Below are positions 18,278-26,582 of a DNA stretch of 64,000 nucleotides, in pieces. Each line of letters opens with the position of its first letter. The stretch's first letter is position 1. The notes beneath the pieces are model-generated. The model did not search any database, was not told the DNA's origin, and was given only the letters and a program-made list of their open reading frames with translations. The stretch covers positions 2,334,001-2,398,000 of the forward strand of contig NZ_CP127385.1 of the NCBI RefSeq assembly GCF_030378205.1, given 5' to 3'. A program made the translations under genes and the position numbers. This DNA is from Bradyrhizobium sp. NP1. GTDB lineage: Bacteria; Pseudomonadota; Alphaproteobacteria; Rhizobiales; Xanthobacteraceae.

Positions 18278-20328
18278 TATTCGTCGCTGCCGTCCGGCGC
18301 GCGTTGCGCCTTCGCGTCGCGCTCACGCAGATAATCATCGGTCGTGCGAACGGTCGGACTCGGTGCGCCGTAGGACTCGAAGCCCTGTTCTGCGACAAAG
18401 GCGACGCGGCAGTCTTCGCACATCTTGATGACGTCCAGCCTCTTGGCCGAAGCCGTGTACATCCAGTGCCTGCCTTCGAGCCTGGCCACCACGCGCTCGA
18501 TGCTGCTTTTGACGCCGAATGGCTTGCCGCAGCGGATGCAGCAGAACGGCTCTTCCTCCTTGAGGATGCGAACCGGTGCTCTTGAGGCACCAAAATCGAT
18601 CCGCGGCACCAACGTGATGACTTTCTCGGGGCAGGTTGACCGGCACAGGCCACACTGCACGCAGGCATCCTCGACAAATCGCAGCACTGGCCGCTCGGGA
18701 TCGTCGCGCAAGGCGCCCGTCGGACATGCCGACACACAGGACAGGCACAGCGTGCAGCCGCCCACATCAATCTCGACTGCTCCGAACGGCGCGCCTTCGG
18801 GCAGCGCGATCACATCGACGGGGGCCGGGGCGCAACGGTGCAGTTCACTGAGAGCAAAACGCAACACGTCGCGTTTCTTGCCGACCGGGCGGAAGCTCGC
18901 CGGGTGCGGCACCGGCAACAGGTGCGGAATCGCGTGAAGTGCGTCAAGCAGGCTGTCTGGATCATCTGTCTCGATCGTCGCGATACGGCCCGCCCCGAAA
19001 CCAAGCCCGACGAGGATGGGATCCGCCACCGCGATCGTGCGCGCCAGGCCCGAGACATCGTGACGCGGTTTTGCCCGCAACAGGAAGCGCACGGCTGATG
19101 CGCCATAGGCGAAAGCGGCGGTGACAGTTTCCAGTCCGACCTGCGTAATCTCGTTCACCGCAAACGGCAGCACATTTGCCGGCAGCCCATCGCCGAACCG
19201 AGCCAGCGCGTCGATCAGCGGCGTGCCGTGCGTCTCGTCGTGAACCAGCACGACGGCTGCTTCGCCGCCGGCCTCGCGGAAGGTGATCAGCATCGCGCGG
19301 AGCCGGCGCATGAGCGCGTCCTCTGGCGGCAACGCGTAGGAGGCCGCGCCGGTAGGGCACGCGGCCGCGCATTGGCCGCAGCCTGCGCAGATGTTCGCGT
19401 CGATCGCGACATGGTCTCCTGCCGAGCTGATGGCGCTCGCCGGACAGAGGTCCAGACACCGGGTGCAACCCGTTCGCTGCGAACGCGAGTGAGCGCATAG
19501 CCTGGCTTCGAAATTGATGTAGCGCGGCTTCTCGAAGGTGCCGACGAGATCGCGGGCCTTGAGGACCGCCTGTAACATCGCCGCGGGATTGGCCGGGTCC
19601 GCCCGCAAATAGCCGTCACGCAGATCAGCAGCAGAAAACAGCGCGGCTCCGCCGGTTAGATCCAGGACGATGTCGCAAGTCGAGCGGGCGTTGTTGCGCG
19701 AAGGTCCGAAGGTTAACACCTTACGCGAGGAGGGGGCAGCTTCGGCGAAATCGTCGACCGTGATCTCGAACGCGCCGAGATAGCCTTTGGCGCCGGTTAC
19801 CTTGCCTTTTGCCACCGGAAATTCAGCGCTGCGCGGCGGCGCAATCAAGGCGGGCGGCTCGATCAGCACGGTAACGTCGAGATGATCCTTGAGCAGGTTG
19901 CCGGCCTCCACGGCGGTCTCGTCCCGGCCGCAGATGAGAATGACGCCGCTGCTTTGGAGTTCGACCGATGGCGTCGGTGGAACTGGCTCGGCGGCGAGCG
20001 CGAGCAGCGCCGCCATCTTCGGGCCGGCCTGTTTCGCCTCGCTGGACCAGCCGGCGGTCTCGCGGATATTCGCAAACTGCATTTCGTTCTCGCGGCCGAT
20101 CTCGGCAGCGACATCGGTGAACAGCGTTGCTTGCCGAGTGCATCCGACCGTGAGAGGACCATTCTCGGACGCGATCGCCCTGAAGCGGTCAAGTTCCGCG
20201 CCACAAAGCTGAGTCGCGGGCGTGGTGTCGCAGCGGCAGCCACGGCGGACGGCCTCCGCGTCGAGTGGCATCGTGCCTTCGCACGAGCAGATCAAAACGC
20301 GCCGCGCGGGATCAGGTGTTGCGGTCAC
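18277..20328 (-). CDS. Multi-cluster 4Fe-4S ferredoxin-type protein of the formate dehydrogenase locus
   Basis: About 683 residues from a GTG at 20328; the frame stays open to 20448, so a longer form is possible. Near the N-terminus lies RVLICSCEGTMPLD, then a Rossmann-like stretch (GVILICGRDETAVEAGNLL). Ferredoxin motifs follow: CTRCLDLCPASAI and CAGCGQCAAACPTGA mid-protein, CTLCLSCVSACPTGAL and CVQCGLCRSTCPEKV later, and CCIRCGKPFG ... CEDCRVAF at the C-terminus. It therefore holds at least four [4Fe-4S] clusters and acts in cytoplasmic electron transfer, HdrA-like in flavour. Rhizobial formate dehydrogenase loci commonly contain it beside the DUF6352/3305/3306 genes, here divergently transcribed. 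The exact partner is unknown. Confidence 0.85.
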   Translation of the reverse strand: MTATPDPARRVLICSCEGTMPLDAEAVRRGCRCDTTPATQLCGAELDRFRAIASENGPLTVGCTRQATLFTDVAAEIGRENEMQFANIRETAGWSSEAKQAGPKMAALLALAAEPVPPTPSVELQSSGVILICGRDETAVEAGNLLKDHLDVTVLIEPPALIAPPRSAEFPVAKGKVTGAKGYLGAFEITVDDFAEAAPSSRKVLTFGPSRNNARSTCDIVLDLTGGAALFSAADLRDGYLRADPANPAAMLQAVLKARDLVGTFEKPRYINFEARLCAHSRSQRTGCTRCLDLCPASAISSAGDHVAIDANICAGCGQCAAACPTGAASYALPPEDALMRRLRAMLITFREAGGEAAVVLVHDETHGTPLIDALARFGDGLPANVLPFAVNEITQVGLETVTAAFAYGASAVRFLLRAKPRHDVSGLARTIAVADPILVGLGFGAGRIATIETDDPDSLLDALHAIPHLLPVPHPASFRPVGKKRDVLRFALSELHRCAPAPVDVIALPEGAPFGAVEIDVGGCTLCLSCVSACPTGALRDDPERPVLRFVEDACVQCGLCRSTCPEKVITLVPRIDFGASRAPVRILKEEEPFCCIRCGKPFGVKSSIERVVARLEGRHWMYTASAKRLDVIKMCEDCRVAFVAEQGFESYGAPSPTVRTTDDYLRERDAKAQRAPDGSDE

Positions 20329-20440
20329 GATCGCATGCAGCCTCTGGTATAGCCGGCGCCGCTGGCCCGGAACTCCCGGGAAGTATATACTGTCTGGGCT
20401 CAAAAACCGATGCCGAGATACCAGGACAGGTGGGTGGCAG

Positions 20441-21454
20441 GTGGGCATACCGCGCGACTTTTGGCTCTCCTGCGGTCATCATCTGCTCGACCGCGACGCG
20501 GCCGGTCGCTTGGTGGTCACGGATGAGTTCCTGAAGGTGTATCTGGCCCGCCCGGAACTGGTGCCGCCACCGGAGGCGTGCGCTGCCGAGCGGGCCCTGC
20601 ACAGCGAACTGCTGCGTGAACCAAGACAGCCAATCGCGGCCTCGCGGATTACCGCGATAGCCGATGCGGACGCGTGCGAGAACTGGCAGATGCTGATCGC
20701 CTGGCGGGATCATCTGCTAAGGCACGACAGTCTGGAAGCTGCCTATCTTGCGATTGCCCGACACAACATTCACTTTCCCCGGCTACTCGTCGGTCAATTG
20801 GTTCAGGTGATCCTGCGCAACATCCTGGATGGGTGCGATGATGTCTTCGTGCTGCGCGCAGCCGAGATGTTCTTTCGGCCGCAAAAGATCGCATTCCAGG
20901 AGATGTCGGTCATCGCAGTCGATGAAGACACCGAAGCGGAGTTTTCGAAGCACTCGGCGTCACCGCTGCTGGCGCTGTTGGGATTGCCGGCGGCTGCGGA
21001 TATTGATCTCCTGAGCGAGGCAACGGCGCAAAGCTATTGGGAGCGGAGCGACCGTTTCGACATGGCGCTCGATCTTTCGCCGGGCGGATATGGCCTGGCC
21101 GCGCTCAGTGATGTCATCGCCCGCTGGCTTGCGCATCTGCTGGCGATCGACGCGGCGGTCGCCCCCGTTGCAGATTTGGAGAATTTGCCGTGGAATTGGT
21201 ACGTCGGACTGAGCTCGGAAGCTACCCATATCGGCGACGCCATCTGGCGCGGAGGTGACCTTGCCGATGCGCAGCGCGCGCAATTGGTCAGCCTGCTGCG
21301 ACTATCGTTTCGTGATCCGATGGATATGATCGAGAAGGTCAGAGGCGAGCCGGTGCACCTGCTGCTCGCGGTGACTGCCGATGGGGCACTGCGGCTGAAG
21401 CCGCAAAACCTTCTGACCGGATTGCCGGTTCGCGATGTGGAGGCGGTGAATTGA
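20441..21454 (+). CDS. DUF6352 family protein
   Basis: A 337-residue soluble protein from the GTG at 20441 (IPRDFWLSCGHHLLDRDAAG at the N-terminus, the recognisable family opening). It contains ACENWQMLIAWRDHLLRHDSLEAAY and a mainly helical fold with no membrane segment. The family occurs beside formate dehydrogenase genes with DUF3305 and DUF3306 proteins and presumably serves maturation, but no biochemical role is established. The next gene starts within its stop codon, indicating translational coupling. Confidence 0.8.
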   Translation: MGIPRDFWLSCGHHLLDRDAAGRLVVTDEFLKVYLARPELVPPPEACAAERALHSELLREPRQPIAASRITAIADADACENWQMLIAWRDHLLRHDSLEAAYLAIARHNIHFPRLLVGQLVQVILRNILDGCDDVFVLRAAEMFFRPQKIAFQEMSVIAVDEDTEAEFSKHSASPLLALLGLPAAADIDLLSEATAQSYWERSDRFDMALDLSPGGYGLAALSDVIARWLAHLLAIDAAVAPVADLENLPWNWYVGLSSEATHIGDAIWRGGDLADAQRAQLVSLLRLSFRDPMDMIEKVRGEPVHLLLAVTADGALRLKPQNLLTGLPVRDVEAVN

Positions 21455-21954
21455 TATCGACCGCACTGGCACGAATTTCTGTCGGCGTCGTGGTCGAGCG
21501 GCGAAAGGCGAAAAGTGCTTGGGCCGATGTCCTGTGGCGCCCGGTTTCGGTATTTGCGGGAACTCCGGCGGCGACGCCTTGGACGCTGCTAGGTGCCGAA
21601 GGGGAGGTAACGCTATTCTATGCGGGTGAAGCAGTGATCGAGTTGCATCGCACCGAGACCACCAATTATCGTAACAACCTCGTTTCAGGTACGCCGTGTC
21701 TGTGGGTCAACATGCGTCCGACCACGTCTGAACCGCCGTACGAATTGCTGGCCGTCACGGCAGATCCGGCCGAGGGCGAAGCCTTTACCGATGCCGGCAG
21801 CAATCTGGTCGAAGCAGTGCCGATGCCACCAGAAATCGCCGATATCGTCCAGCGGTTCGTCGCCGCGCATCATGTGGAGCGCCCCTTCGTCAAACGGCAG
21901 CGCGATCAACAGGCGGCTCCGCTTCGCGATGCAGCGGAAAAGGGCAAGCGATGA
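21451..21954 (+). CDS. DUF3305 domain protein
   Basis: A 167-residue protein with a TTG start overlapping the upstream stop by four bases. The VGVVVERRKAKSAWADVLWRP opening, the later EVTLFYAGEAVIELHRTETT and CLWVNMRPT are the family pattern. No signal peptide or metal motif is visible. It is known only as a companion of formate dehydrogenase; function unknown. It also overlaps the next gene by four bases. Confidence 0.85.
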   Translation: MISTALARISVGVVVERRKAKSAWADVLWRPVSVFAGTPAATPWTLLGAEGEVTLFYAGEAVIELHRTETTNYRNNLVSGTPCLWVNMRPTTSEPPYELLAVTADPAEGEAFTDAGSNLVEAVPMPPEIADIVQRFVAAHHVERPFVKRQRDQQAAPLRDAAEKGKR

Positions 21955-22547
21955 GTGAGCAGAAAAACCCTTTGCTGCGCTGGGCGCGGTTGAAACAGGC
22001 GGCCAAGGCCGCGGAGGAGATCGATGCTTCGGCCAGCACCGAGGTAACGGCCGCGCCAGAGGCGCCATTTGATCCTGCGAGCCTGCCCTCGACCGAGTCT
22101 ATCGTGGCGGATACCGACATCATTGCATTTTTGCGTGCCGGCGTGCCGGCCGAATTGGCGCGGGCGGCCTTGCGCAAGGCATGGACGAGCGATCCTGCTA
22201 TTCGGGATTTCATCGGGATCGCGGAGAACCAGTGGGACTTTAACGACCCAAACGCGATTCCCGGCTTCGGCCCATTGCTGCCAACGGAAAGTGGCGTGGA
22301 CATTCTTGCTCAACTCGCCAGCGGACTTGAGCGGCAGCCACGCACGCTTGAAGATATTGCGGCCGCGGAGCCGACAATCCCTGCGGACGCGAACGCTCAC
22401 GCATCCGATCCGCCGCTCATTAATCCGCCACTCGTTAGCCCGGGCGCCGCGGCCGGCGAAACGCTGGCTCCCGCAGAAGGGGAGAATATGTCGACGGTCA
22501 GTGGGACCCGAAAAGCCCGGCGTCACGGCAGCGCGTTGCCGCGCTGA
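21951..22547 (+). CDS. DUF3306 domain protein
   Basis: A 198-residue protein. The N-terminal WARLKQAAKAAEE is followed by the family core: LPSTESIVADTDIIAFLRAG, ELARAALRKAWTSDPAIRDF and NQWDFNDPNAIPGFGPL. The C-terminal third is Ala/Pro-rich and probably disordered. It overlaps the DUF3305 gene by four bases (ATGA) and precedes the chaperone. Function unknown; the locus suggests formate dehydrogenase assembly. Confidence 0.85.
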   Translation: MSEQKNPLLRWARLKQAAKAAEEIDASASTEVTAAPEAPFDPASLPSTESIVADTDIIAFLRAGVPAELARAALRKAWTSDPAIRDFIGIAENQWDFNDPNAIPGFGPLLPTESGVDILAQLASGLERQPRTLEDIAAAEPTIPADANAHASDPPLINPPLVSPGAAAGETLAPAEGENMSTVSGTRKARRHGSALPR

Positions 22548-22594
22548 ATGGTCCGGTTCGGCCGCCGGCTTTTGCTTTTTTCGGATCAGGAACC

Positions 22595-23206
22595 ATGGTG
22601 GACATAGCTTCTCAGGGCTTGCCCGGGCGCAGCATCGACGAGATCGACGGCGCGCGCGCACGCGAATATGCGCTGTTGGCAACCTTGCTCTCGCACAGTC
22701 CGGACGCGCAACTATTGTCGACTCTGGCCGGCGTCCGCAGCGATACCAGTCCGATCGGACTGGCCCATGCCGCCCTGGCTGAAGCAGCCCGGCGATCCGT
22801 CAGGGAAGGTGTCGCGCGCGAGTATTTTGCGCTGTTCGCCGGGCTGAGGGACGGTGCGCTATTGCCGTATGCCTCGCATTATCTGGCCGATACATTGTAC
22901 GGCCGCCCTCTGGCGCGAATTCGGGAGACACTGCAACGTCTTGGCGTCGAGAAGGCGCCAGAGCGAATTGAGCCGGAGGACCATGCAGGATTTCTCTGCG
23001 AAGTCATGGCAGGTCTGGTCGGGGGCGATATTTCCGCACCCGACGGCACGGACCGGGCCTTCTTCGAGGAACATCTTGCCTCGTGGATCGGACGTTTTTT
23101 CGTTGATCTCGAAACGACCAAGTCCGCTCATTTCTATAGATCTGTCGGCACACTCGGCCGAACCTTCATCGAAATCGAGGCGCATGCTTTTGCGCTGTCC
23201 GCCTGA
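22595..23206 (+). CDS. TorD/DmsD-type molybdoenzyme chaperone
   Basis: A 203-residue, largely helical cytoplasmic protein. The pattern REYFALFAGLRDGALLPYASHY is the TorD-family core, and PEDHAGFLCEVMAGLVGG matches the ...DHLAxxLExM... helix. Such proteins bind the Tat signal of a molybdoenzyme until cofactor is inserted. The formate dehydrogenase alpha subunit (Tat motif at 12433-12438) is the obvious client. It is separated by 47 bp from the DUF3306 gene in the same operon. Confidence 0.87.
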   Translation: MVDIASQGLPGRSIDEIDGARAREYALLATLLSHSPDAQLLSTLAGVRSDTSPIGLAHAALAEAARRSVREGVAREYFALFAGLRDGALLPYASHYLADTLYGRPLARIRETLQRLGVEKAPERIEPEDHAGFLCEVMAGLVGGDISAPDGTDRAFFEEHLASWIGRFFVDLETTKSAHFYRSVGTLGRTFIEIEAHAFALSA

Positions 23207-23281
23207 ACACGTACTTTTGTGCGCCGAGGGAAGCTCTGGGGTCGCCAGGTGTGCTAGGAAGCGAAAATCGGAGAATACTGA

Positions 23282-23407
23282 ATGCGCGCATTCATTTTTG
23301 CCTGCCTGGTGTTGACCGGTGTCGCGGTTGGCTCCGCCGCCATCCTTTTGGGAGTTGTTCAAGAGCCGGTCTCAACGGCGTTCGCCGAACCAAGCGCAAG
23401 GGTCTAA
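23282..23407 (+). CDS. Small exported or membrane protein (41 aa)
   Basis: Starts MRAFIFACLVLTGVAVGSAA, a single hydrophobic segment, and ends with a short polar tail (AFAEPSARV). It resembles a signal peptide followed by ~10 residues. It sits 75 bp after the chaperone gene. No family is recognised; coding status rests on the well-formed signal-like sequence and the matching small gene that follows. Confidence 0.45.
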   Translation: MRAFIFACLVLTGVAVGSAAILLGVVQEPVSTAFAEPSARV

Positions 23408-23475
23408 ATAGCACAGGAAGGTTTAGGCCGAATTAGGCCAGAACACTTTACCCATATTGGAAACGGAGGTTTCGC

Positions 23476-23703
23476 ATGACCCGTTCCCTGCTAATTGCAT
23501 TCATGATTTTGGCTTTTGTTGTTGTCGGCGGCGAACTGTTGAGCCCCCGGCCGAGCGCCCTGGAACAGTCGACCGCAGCAATGCCCTCGTTGCAAGAACT
23601 GCACACGATGGCGAGCGTCCAAAAGCTCCCGCTTCAGGACATCGAGGATCAGTCGCTGATTTATCCCACCGCAGCGAATGAGGAAGCGCGGCCAAAGCCA
23701 TGA
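23476..23703 (+). CDS. Small secreted protein, unknown function (75 aa)
   Basis: The ribosome binding site is ACGGAGG. Residues 1-20 are a signal or anchor (TRSLLIAFMILAFVVVGG); the mature ~50 residues are polar and Pro-rich (SLQELHTMASVQKLPLQDIE, then DQSLIYPTAA). No cysteine or metal motif. It closes the formate dehydrogenase block. I do not recognise a family. Confidence 0.6.
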   Translation: MTRSLLIAFMILAFVVVGGELLSPRPSALEQSTAAMPSLQELHTMASVQKLPLQDIEDQSLIYPTAANEEARPKP

Positions 23704-24165
23704 TCTTTGGGCGTCGCCAGTAGCAGCACGACGCACACCACTGCGATCGATCAAATGACCGGTCCCGTCAGACAGCGGGATGATAAGCACGGCGTGATCG
23801 TGGCGCGCCAGCCGGCAACGGCTCCTGCAGGCCGGCTGCGAAGCAACCGACGCTGACGACGTAGAGCCCGACGGGGCGGGGCGAGCTCCGGGTGATGACC
23901 TCCGCTTCGTTGAGCTGCTGGTTGGTCAACGCGTGATAGTGGTTCACCGGCGATTCCAGGATTTGCGGGCAGCGAGACCAGGCTGACGAACGCCGTGATT
24001 GTGCCCTTCAGGAGCAGCAGATATGGCAGCCCGACGTTCATGAAGGCTCCGGCAGGAGAATCCGATGACGGCGGCGAGCACCAGAACGTCGATCGTGGAA
24101 ATTCCGACAATCACGTGAAGGGCGACGGGAATATTTTGCAAACCAGAGTGCCCGGACGATTGCCT
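23704..24165 (-). pseudogene. Likely remnant of a minus-strand membrane-protein gene
   Basis: Gene-like pieces lie in different minus-strand frames: a hydrophobic N-terminus (QNIPVALHVIVGISTIDVLV at ~24141), a second hydrophobic piece (GLPYLLLLKGTITAFVSLVS near 24030) and a third piece (ALTNQQLNEAEVITRSSPRP near 23910). Each looks protein-like but none is continuous, as expected of a frameshifted, decaying gene. The family is not recognised. It could also be chance structure in GC-rich DNA. Confidence 0.3.
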
Positions 24166-24182
24166 TGTATCGCAATGCGATG
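24166..24182. promoter_or_regulatory. Candidate IclR operator, site A (upstream of iclR gene)
   Basis: TGTATCGCAATGCGATG contains the perfect 13-bp palindrome ATCGCAATGCGAT, 68 bp before the IclR start codon. It matches sites B, C and D at most positions (shared core ATyGyAnTnCrAT), which suggests autoregulation. Confidence 0.6.
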
Positions 24183-24250
24183 TACTGGCATTAGCTGAGC
24201 GCGATCTCAGTGCGAATTCCTCTCACCGATATTTCTGCTGGACCATCCCA

Positions 24251-25102
24251 ATGCCGCGTGCCTCTGAAGCAAAGAATCCTTCGCGTAAGCAACGTAACAA
24301 CGCCGCAGGGGTAATCACGCGCGCGCCGATAGACGGAAGTGAGAGTGGATTGTTCGTCGCCTCCGTTGAGAAGGCCTTTCGGGTGCTGGACGTGTTTAAG
24401 GCGACGAAATCCGAGTTGGGGCTCTCGGAAGTGGCGGCGAAGAGCGGCATTGGCAAGAGCGCGGCGCAAAGGTTTCTCTACACCCTCCAGACCCTTGGAT
24501 ATCTGACCCAGAATCCTGCTTCCAAAACGTTCCGGCTTTCTTCAAAGCTCTTTGAACTCTCCGCCTCCTACGTGCCGGAAAATCTGTTGCGCGAGAAGGC
24601 CGAACCCGTGCTGGAAGAGGCCAACCGTCGCTGCGAGGAAACATTAAACCTCACAATTCTCGACGGAACCGACGTGACCTACATCCTGCGCTTTCCCAGC
24701 AAACACGTGGTCAGCGTCAATTTGACGGTGGGAACGAGGCTGCCTGCATTCTGTACCGCGCCTGGACGCATCTTGTTGGCTCATGCTGAAGCCGGGACAG
24801 TCGAGGCGGCTCTCGATAAGTCGCAGCTTGTGCGACGAACAGAACATACGGAGATCGATCCCGCGAAGCTGCGCGAGATACTGAAACAGGTGCGTCGACA
24901 GGGCTATTCGTTTTGCAACCAAGAGGCCTTTTTGGGTGACATCTCGATCGCCGCGCCAGTCGTCAATTCGTCGGGCGATGTCGTAGCCGCAGTGAATGTC
25001 GCGGTCCCCTATCCTCGCTGGTCCATTGCCAAAGCGCAGCGGCAGCTCGTTCCGGTCATCAAGGACGTGGCCGAAGGCGTATCGGCGGCCCTGCGTTCCT
25101 AG
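24251..25102 (+). CDS. IclR-family transcriptional regulator
   Basis: A 283-residue regulator. After a ~35-residue basic tail, the winged helix-turn-helix begins (SVEKAFRVLDVFKATKSELG, LSEVAAKSGIGKSAAQRFLY), followed by the effector domain with TRLPAFCTAPGRILLA and the closing LGDISIAAPVVNSSGDVVAA. It lies at the head of the hydantoin-type cluster and just upstream of the ABC importer. Four matching palindromes (sites A-D) at its own, the importer, the oxidoreductase and the amidohydrolase promoters make it the likely local regulator. The effector is probably a pathway metabolite. Confidence 0.93.
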   Translation: MPRASEAKNPSRKQRNNAAGVITRAPIDGSESGLFVASVEKAFRVLDVFKATKSELGLSEVAAKSGIGKSAAQRFLYTLQTLGYLTQNPASKTFRLSSKLFELSASYVPENLLREKAEPVLEEANRRCEETLNLTILDGTDVTYILRFPSKHVVSVNLTVGTRLPAFCTAPGRILLAHAEAGTVEAALDKSQLVRRTEHTEIDPAKLREILKQVRRQGYSFCNQEAFLGDISIAAPVVNSSGDVVAAVNVAVPYPRWSIAKAQRQLVPVIKDVAEGVSAALRS

Positions 25103-25122
25103 CGAGCCGTTTCTCCAAAAAA

Positions 25123-25142
25123 GCCGGCCGGATGCGGCCGGC
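25123..25142. terminator. GC-rich hairpin after the IclR gene
   Basis: Perfect 8-bp arms GCCGGCCG and CGGCCGGC with a GATG loop, 20 bp after the IclR stop codon. Six adenines precede it, so it is a canonical intrinsic terminator only for the minus strand; on the plus strand it lacks a T-run but may still stop IclR transcription. Confidence 0.55.
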
Positions 25143-25265
25143 GCCTCGCGCATTCGCTGAGCGCAGTCGGCATTTCAAGGCCTGATTGCGAAGTCCCGCT
25201 ATTTTTCCGTCGCTCTCCGTACGGCCTTCCCGGTGCGTATCCGGAATCCGCCTGCCGATGCCGCC

Positions 25266-25294
25266 TTGACAGGGCGTGTATCAAATAGTGATAT
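25266..25294 (+). promoter_or_regulatory. Sigma-70-like promoter of the ABC importer operon
   Basis: TTGACA (25266-25271), 17-bp spacer, TGATAT (25289-25294). It lies 64 bp ahead of the binding-protein start, and operator site B begins four bases after the -10 box, overlapping the expected transcription start. Confidence 0.65.
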
Positions 25295-25297
25295 TAC

Positions 25298-25314
25298 TGT
25301 ATCGTATTTCAATC
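25298..25314. promoter_or_regulatory. Candidate IclR operator, site B (importer promoter)
   Basis: TGTATCGTATTTCAATC is identical to site C except for one base. A second, inverted half-like element (AAATAGTGATA) lies just upstream at 25283-25293, so binding could extend across the -10 box. Confidence 0.65.
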
Positions 25315-25357
25315 GGTGCCGTCAGAGCGTCGAATTTCTAACGATGGAGACGAGGGA

Positions 25358-26560
25358 ATGTCGCGAGATGGCTGTGGAATGTTCTGGCGTGGTGCCGGCG
25401 TCGCGTTTTGCGGTGCGATCCTGTTGAGCGCTATCGATTCCGCGGCTGCGCAGGATCGGACGGGAATAACGGACACGTCGATCAAGATCGGTATTTTCCA
25501 ACCTCTTACGGGGCCGGCGACGATTTTTGGCTATCCCGTAAGCAACGGCGTCACCGCAGTGTTCGACGAGGCAAACGCCAAGGGCGGCATCAACGGACGC
25601 AAGATCGAGATTGTTCTTGAGGATGACGGCTGCGACAACGCGAAAACGGTGGCTGCGGTAAAGAAGCTTATCTATCGCGACCGCGTATTCGCGCTGCACG
25701 GAGGAACATGCAGCGCGGGCGTGCTCGCTTCCAAGCCCGAAATGATCTCCTCGAAGGTGCCGTATCTGGCAATGGGAGCGACGGTCGATGCCGTAGCCAC
25801 CCCCCTCAGTCCGAATATCTTCAGTACGATCATGCCTGCGAGCCAGGAAGGCGTCATGATTGCTCAAATGCTGCGCGACGCCCCCGGCCAGAGGGTTGCG
25901 ATCGTCAAGCACGCCGACGAGTGGGCCGATACGCGTACGACCCCCATGTTGGAAGCGCTGAAGGGAAGCGGCAAAGACATCGTCGCGACGGTTCAACTCG
26001 ATCGACGAGCGGTAGATGCAACGGCTCAGGTGCTGCAACTCAAGGAAGCCAAGCCCGACGTGACGGCGGTGATCCTGTTCCCTGCTGAACTCGCTGTGTT
26101 TCTGCGAGACGCTCAGAAATACGGCCTAAAGGGACCATTCGCGATTCCGACATCGGGGCAGGACATCATGGATCTGGCGCGCAGGGCCGGTAGCGAGGAA
26201 GCTTTGGCCGACATCTATACCATCTCGCAGATGAGAGGCGTGCCCGGTTCGGAGCAGATGAAGCCCTTGGAGGAGCTGATCCACAAATACTACAAGGACG
26301 AGAAGATCCAGCAGTTCAGCTTCCTGGGAATTTCAGGTGCGGTTCTGATGGTCGATGCTCTGAAACGCGCGGGCAGGGATATTGATCGTCAAAAATTCCT
26401 GGCTGCGCTTGAGCAAACCAAGGGGTTGGATGCCGAAGGAGCCGACTGCAAGATCGAATTTTCGCCGACCGATCACCAGGCCTGCAAGACGGGCACCTGG
26501 CTGACCTATAGAAATGGAAAGATCGTCGTGCTGGGACCGCATTGGCATAAGTTCGACTAA
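25358..26560 (+). CDS. ABC transporter substrate-binding protein, LivJ-like
   Basis: A 400-residue periplasmic binding protein from the ATG at 25358, eight bases after GGAG; an ATG at 25379 is the alternative. Signal peptide to about residue 32 (VAFCGAILLSAIDSAAAQD). The mature start IKIGIFQPLTGPATIFGYPV and the repeated lobes (EIVLEDDGCDNAKTVAAVKK; SKVPYLAMGATVDAV) are type-6 features. It heads a complete five-gene importer (25358-30013). The neighbouring hydantoinase and carbamoylase genes suggest a ureide or N-carbamoyl amino acid as ligand; this is inference. Confidence 0.93.
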   Translation: MSRDGCGMFWRGAGVAFCGAILLSAIDSAAAQDRTGITDTSIKIGIFQPLTGPATIFGYPVSNGVTAVFDEANAKGGINGRKIEIVLEDDGCDNAKTVAAVKKLIYRDRVFALHGGTCSAGVLASKPEMISSKVPYLAMGATVDAVATPLSPNIFSTIMPASQEGVMIAQMLRDAPGQRVAIVKHADEWADTRTTPMLEALKGSGKDIVATVQLDRRAVDATAQVLQLKEAKPDVTAVILFPAELAVFLRDAQKYGLKGPFAIPTSGQDIMDLARRAGSEEALADIYTISQMRGVPGSEQMKPLEELIHKYYKDEKIQQFSFLGISGAVLMVDALKRAGRDIDRQKFLAALEQTKGLDAEGADCKIEFSPTDHQACKTGTWLTYRNGKIVVLGPHWHKFD

Positions 26561-26582
26561 CCAAGTATCCGAGGGAAACGCC

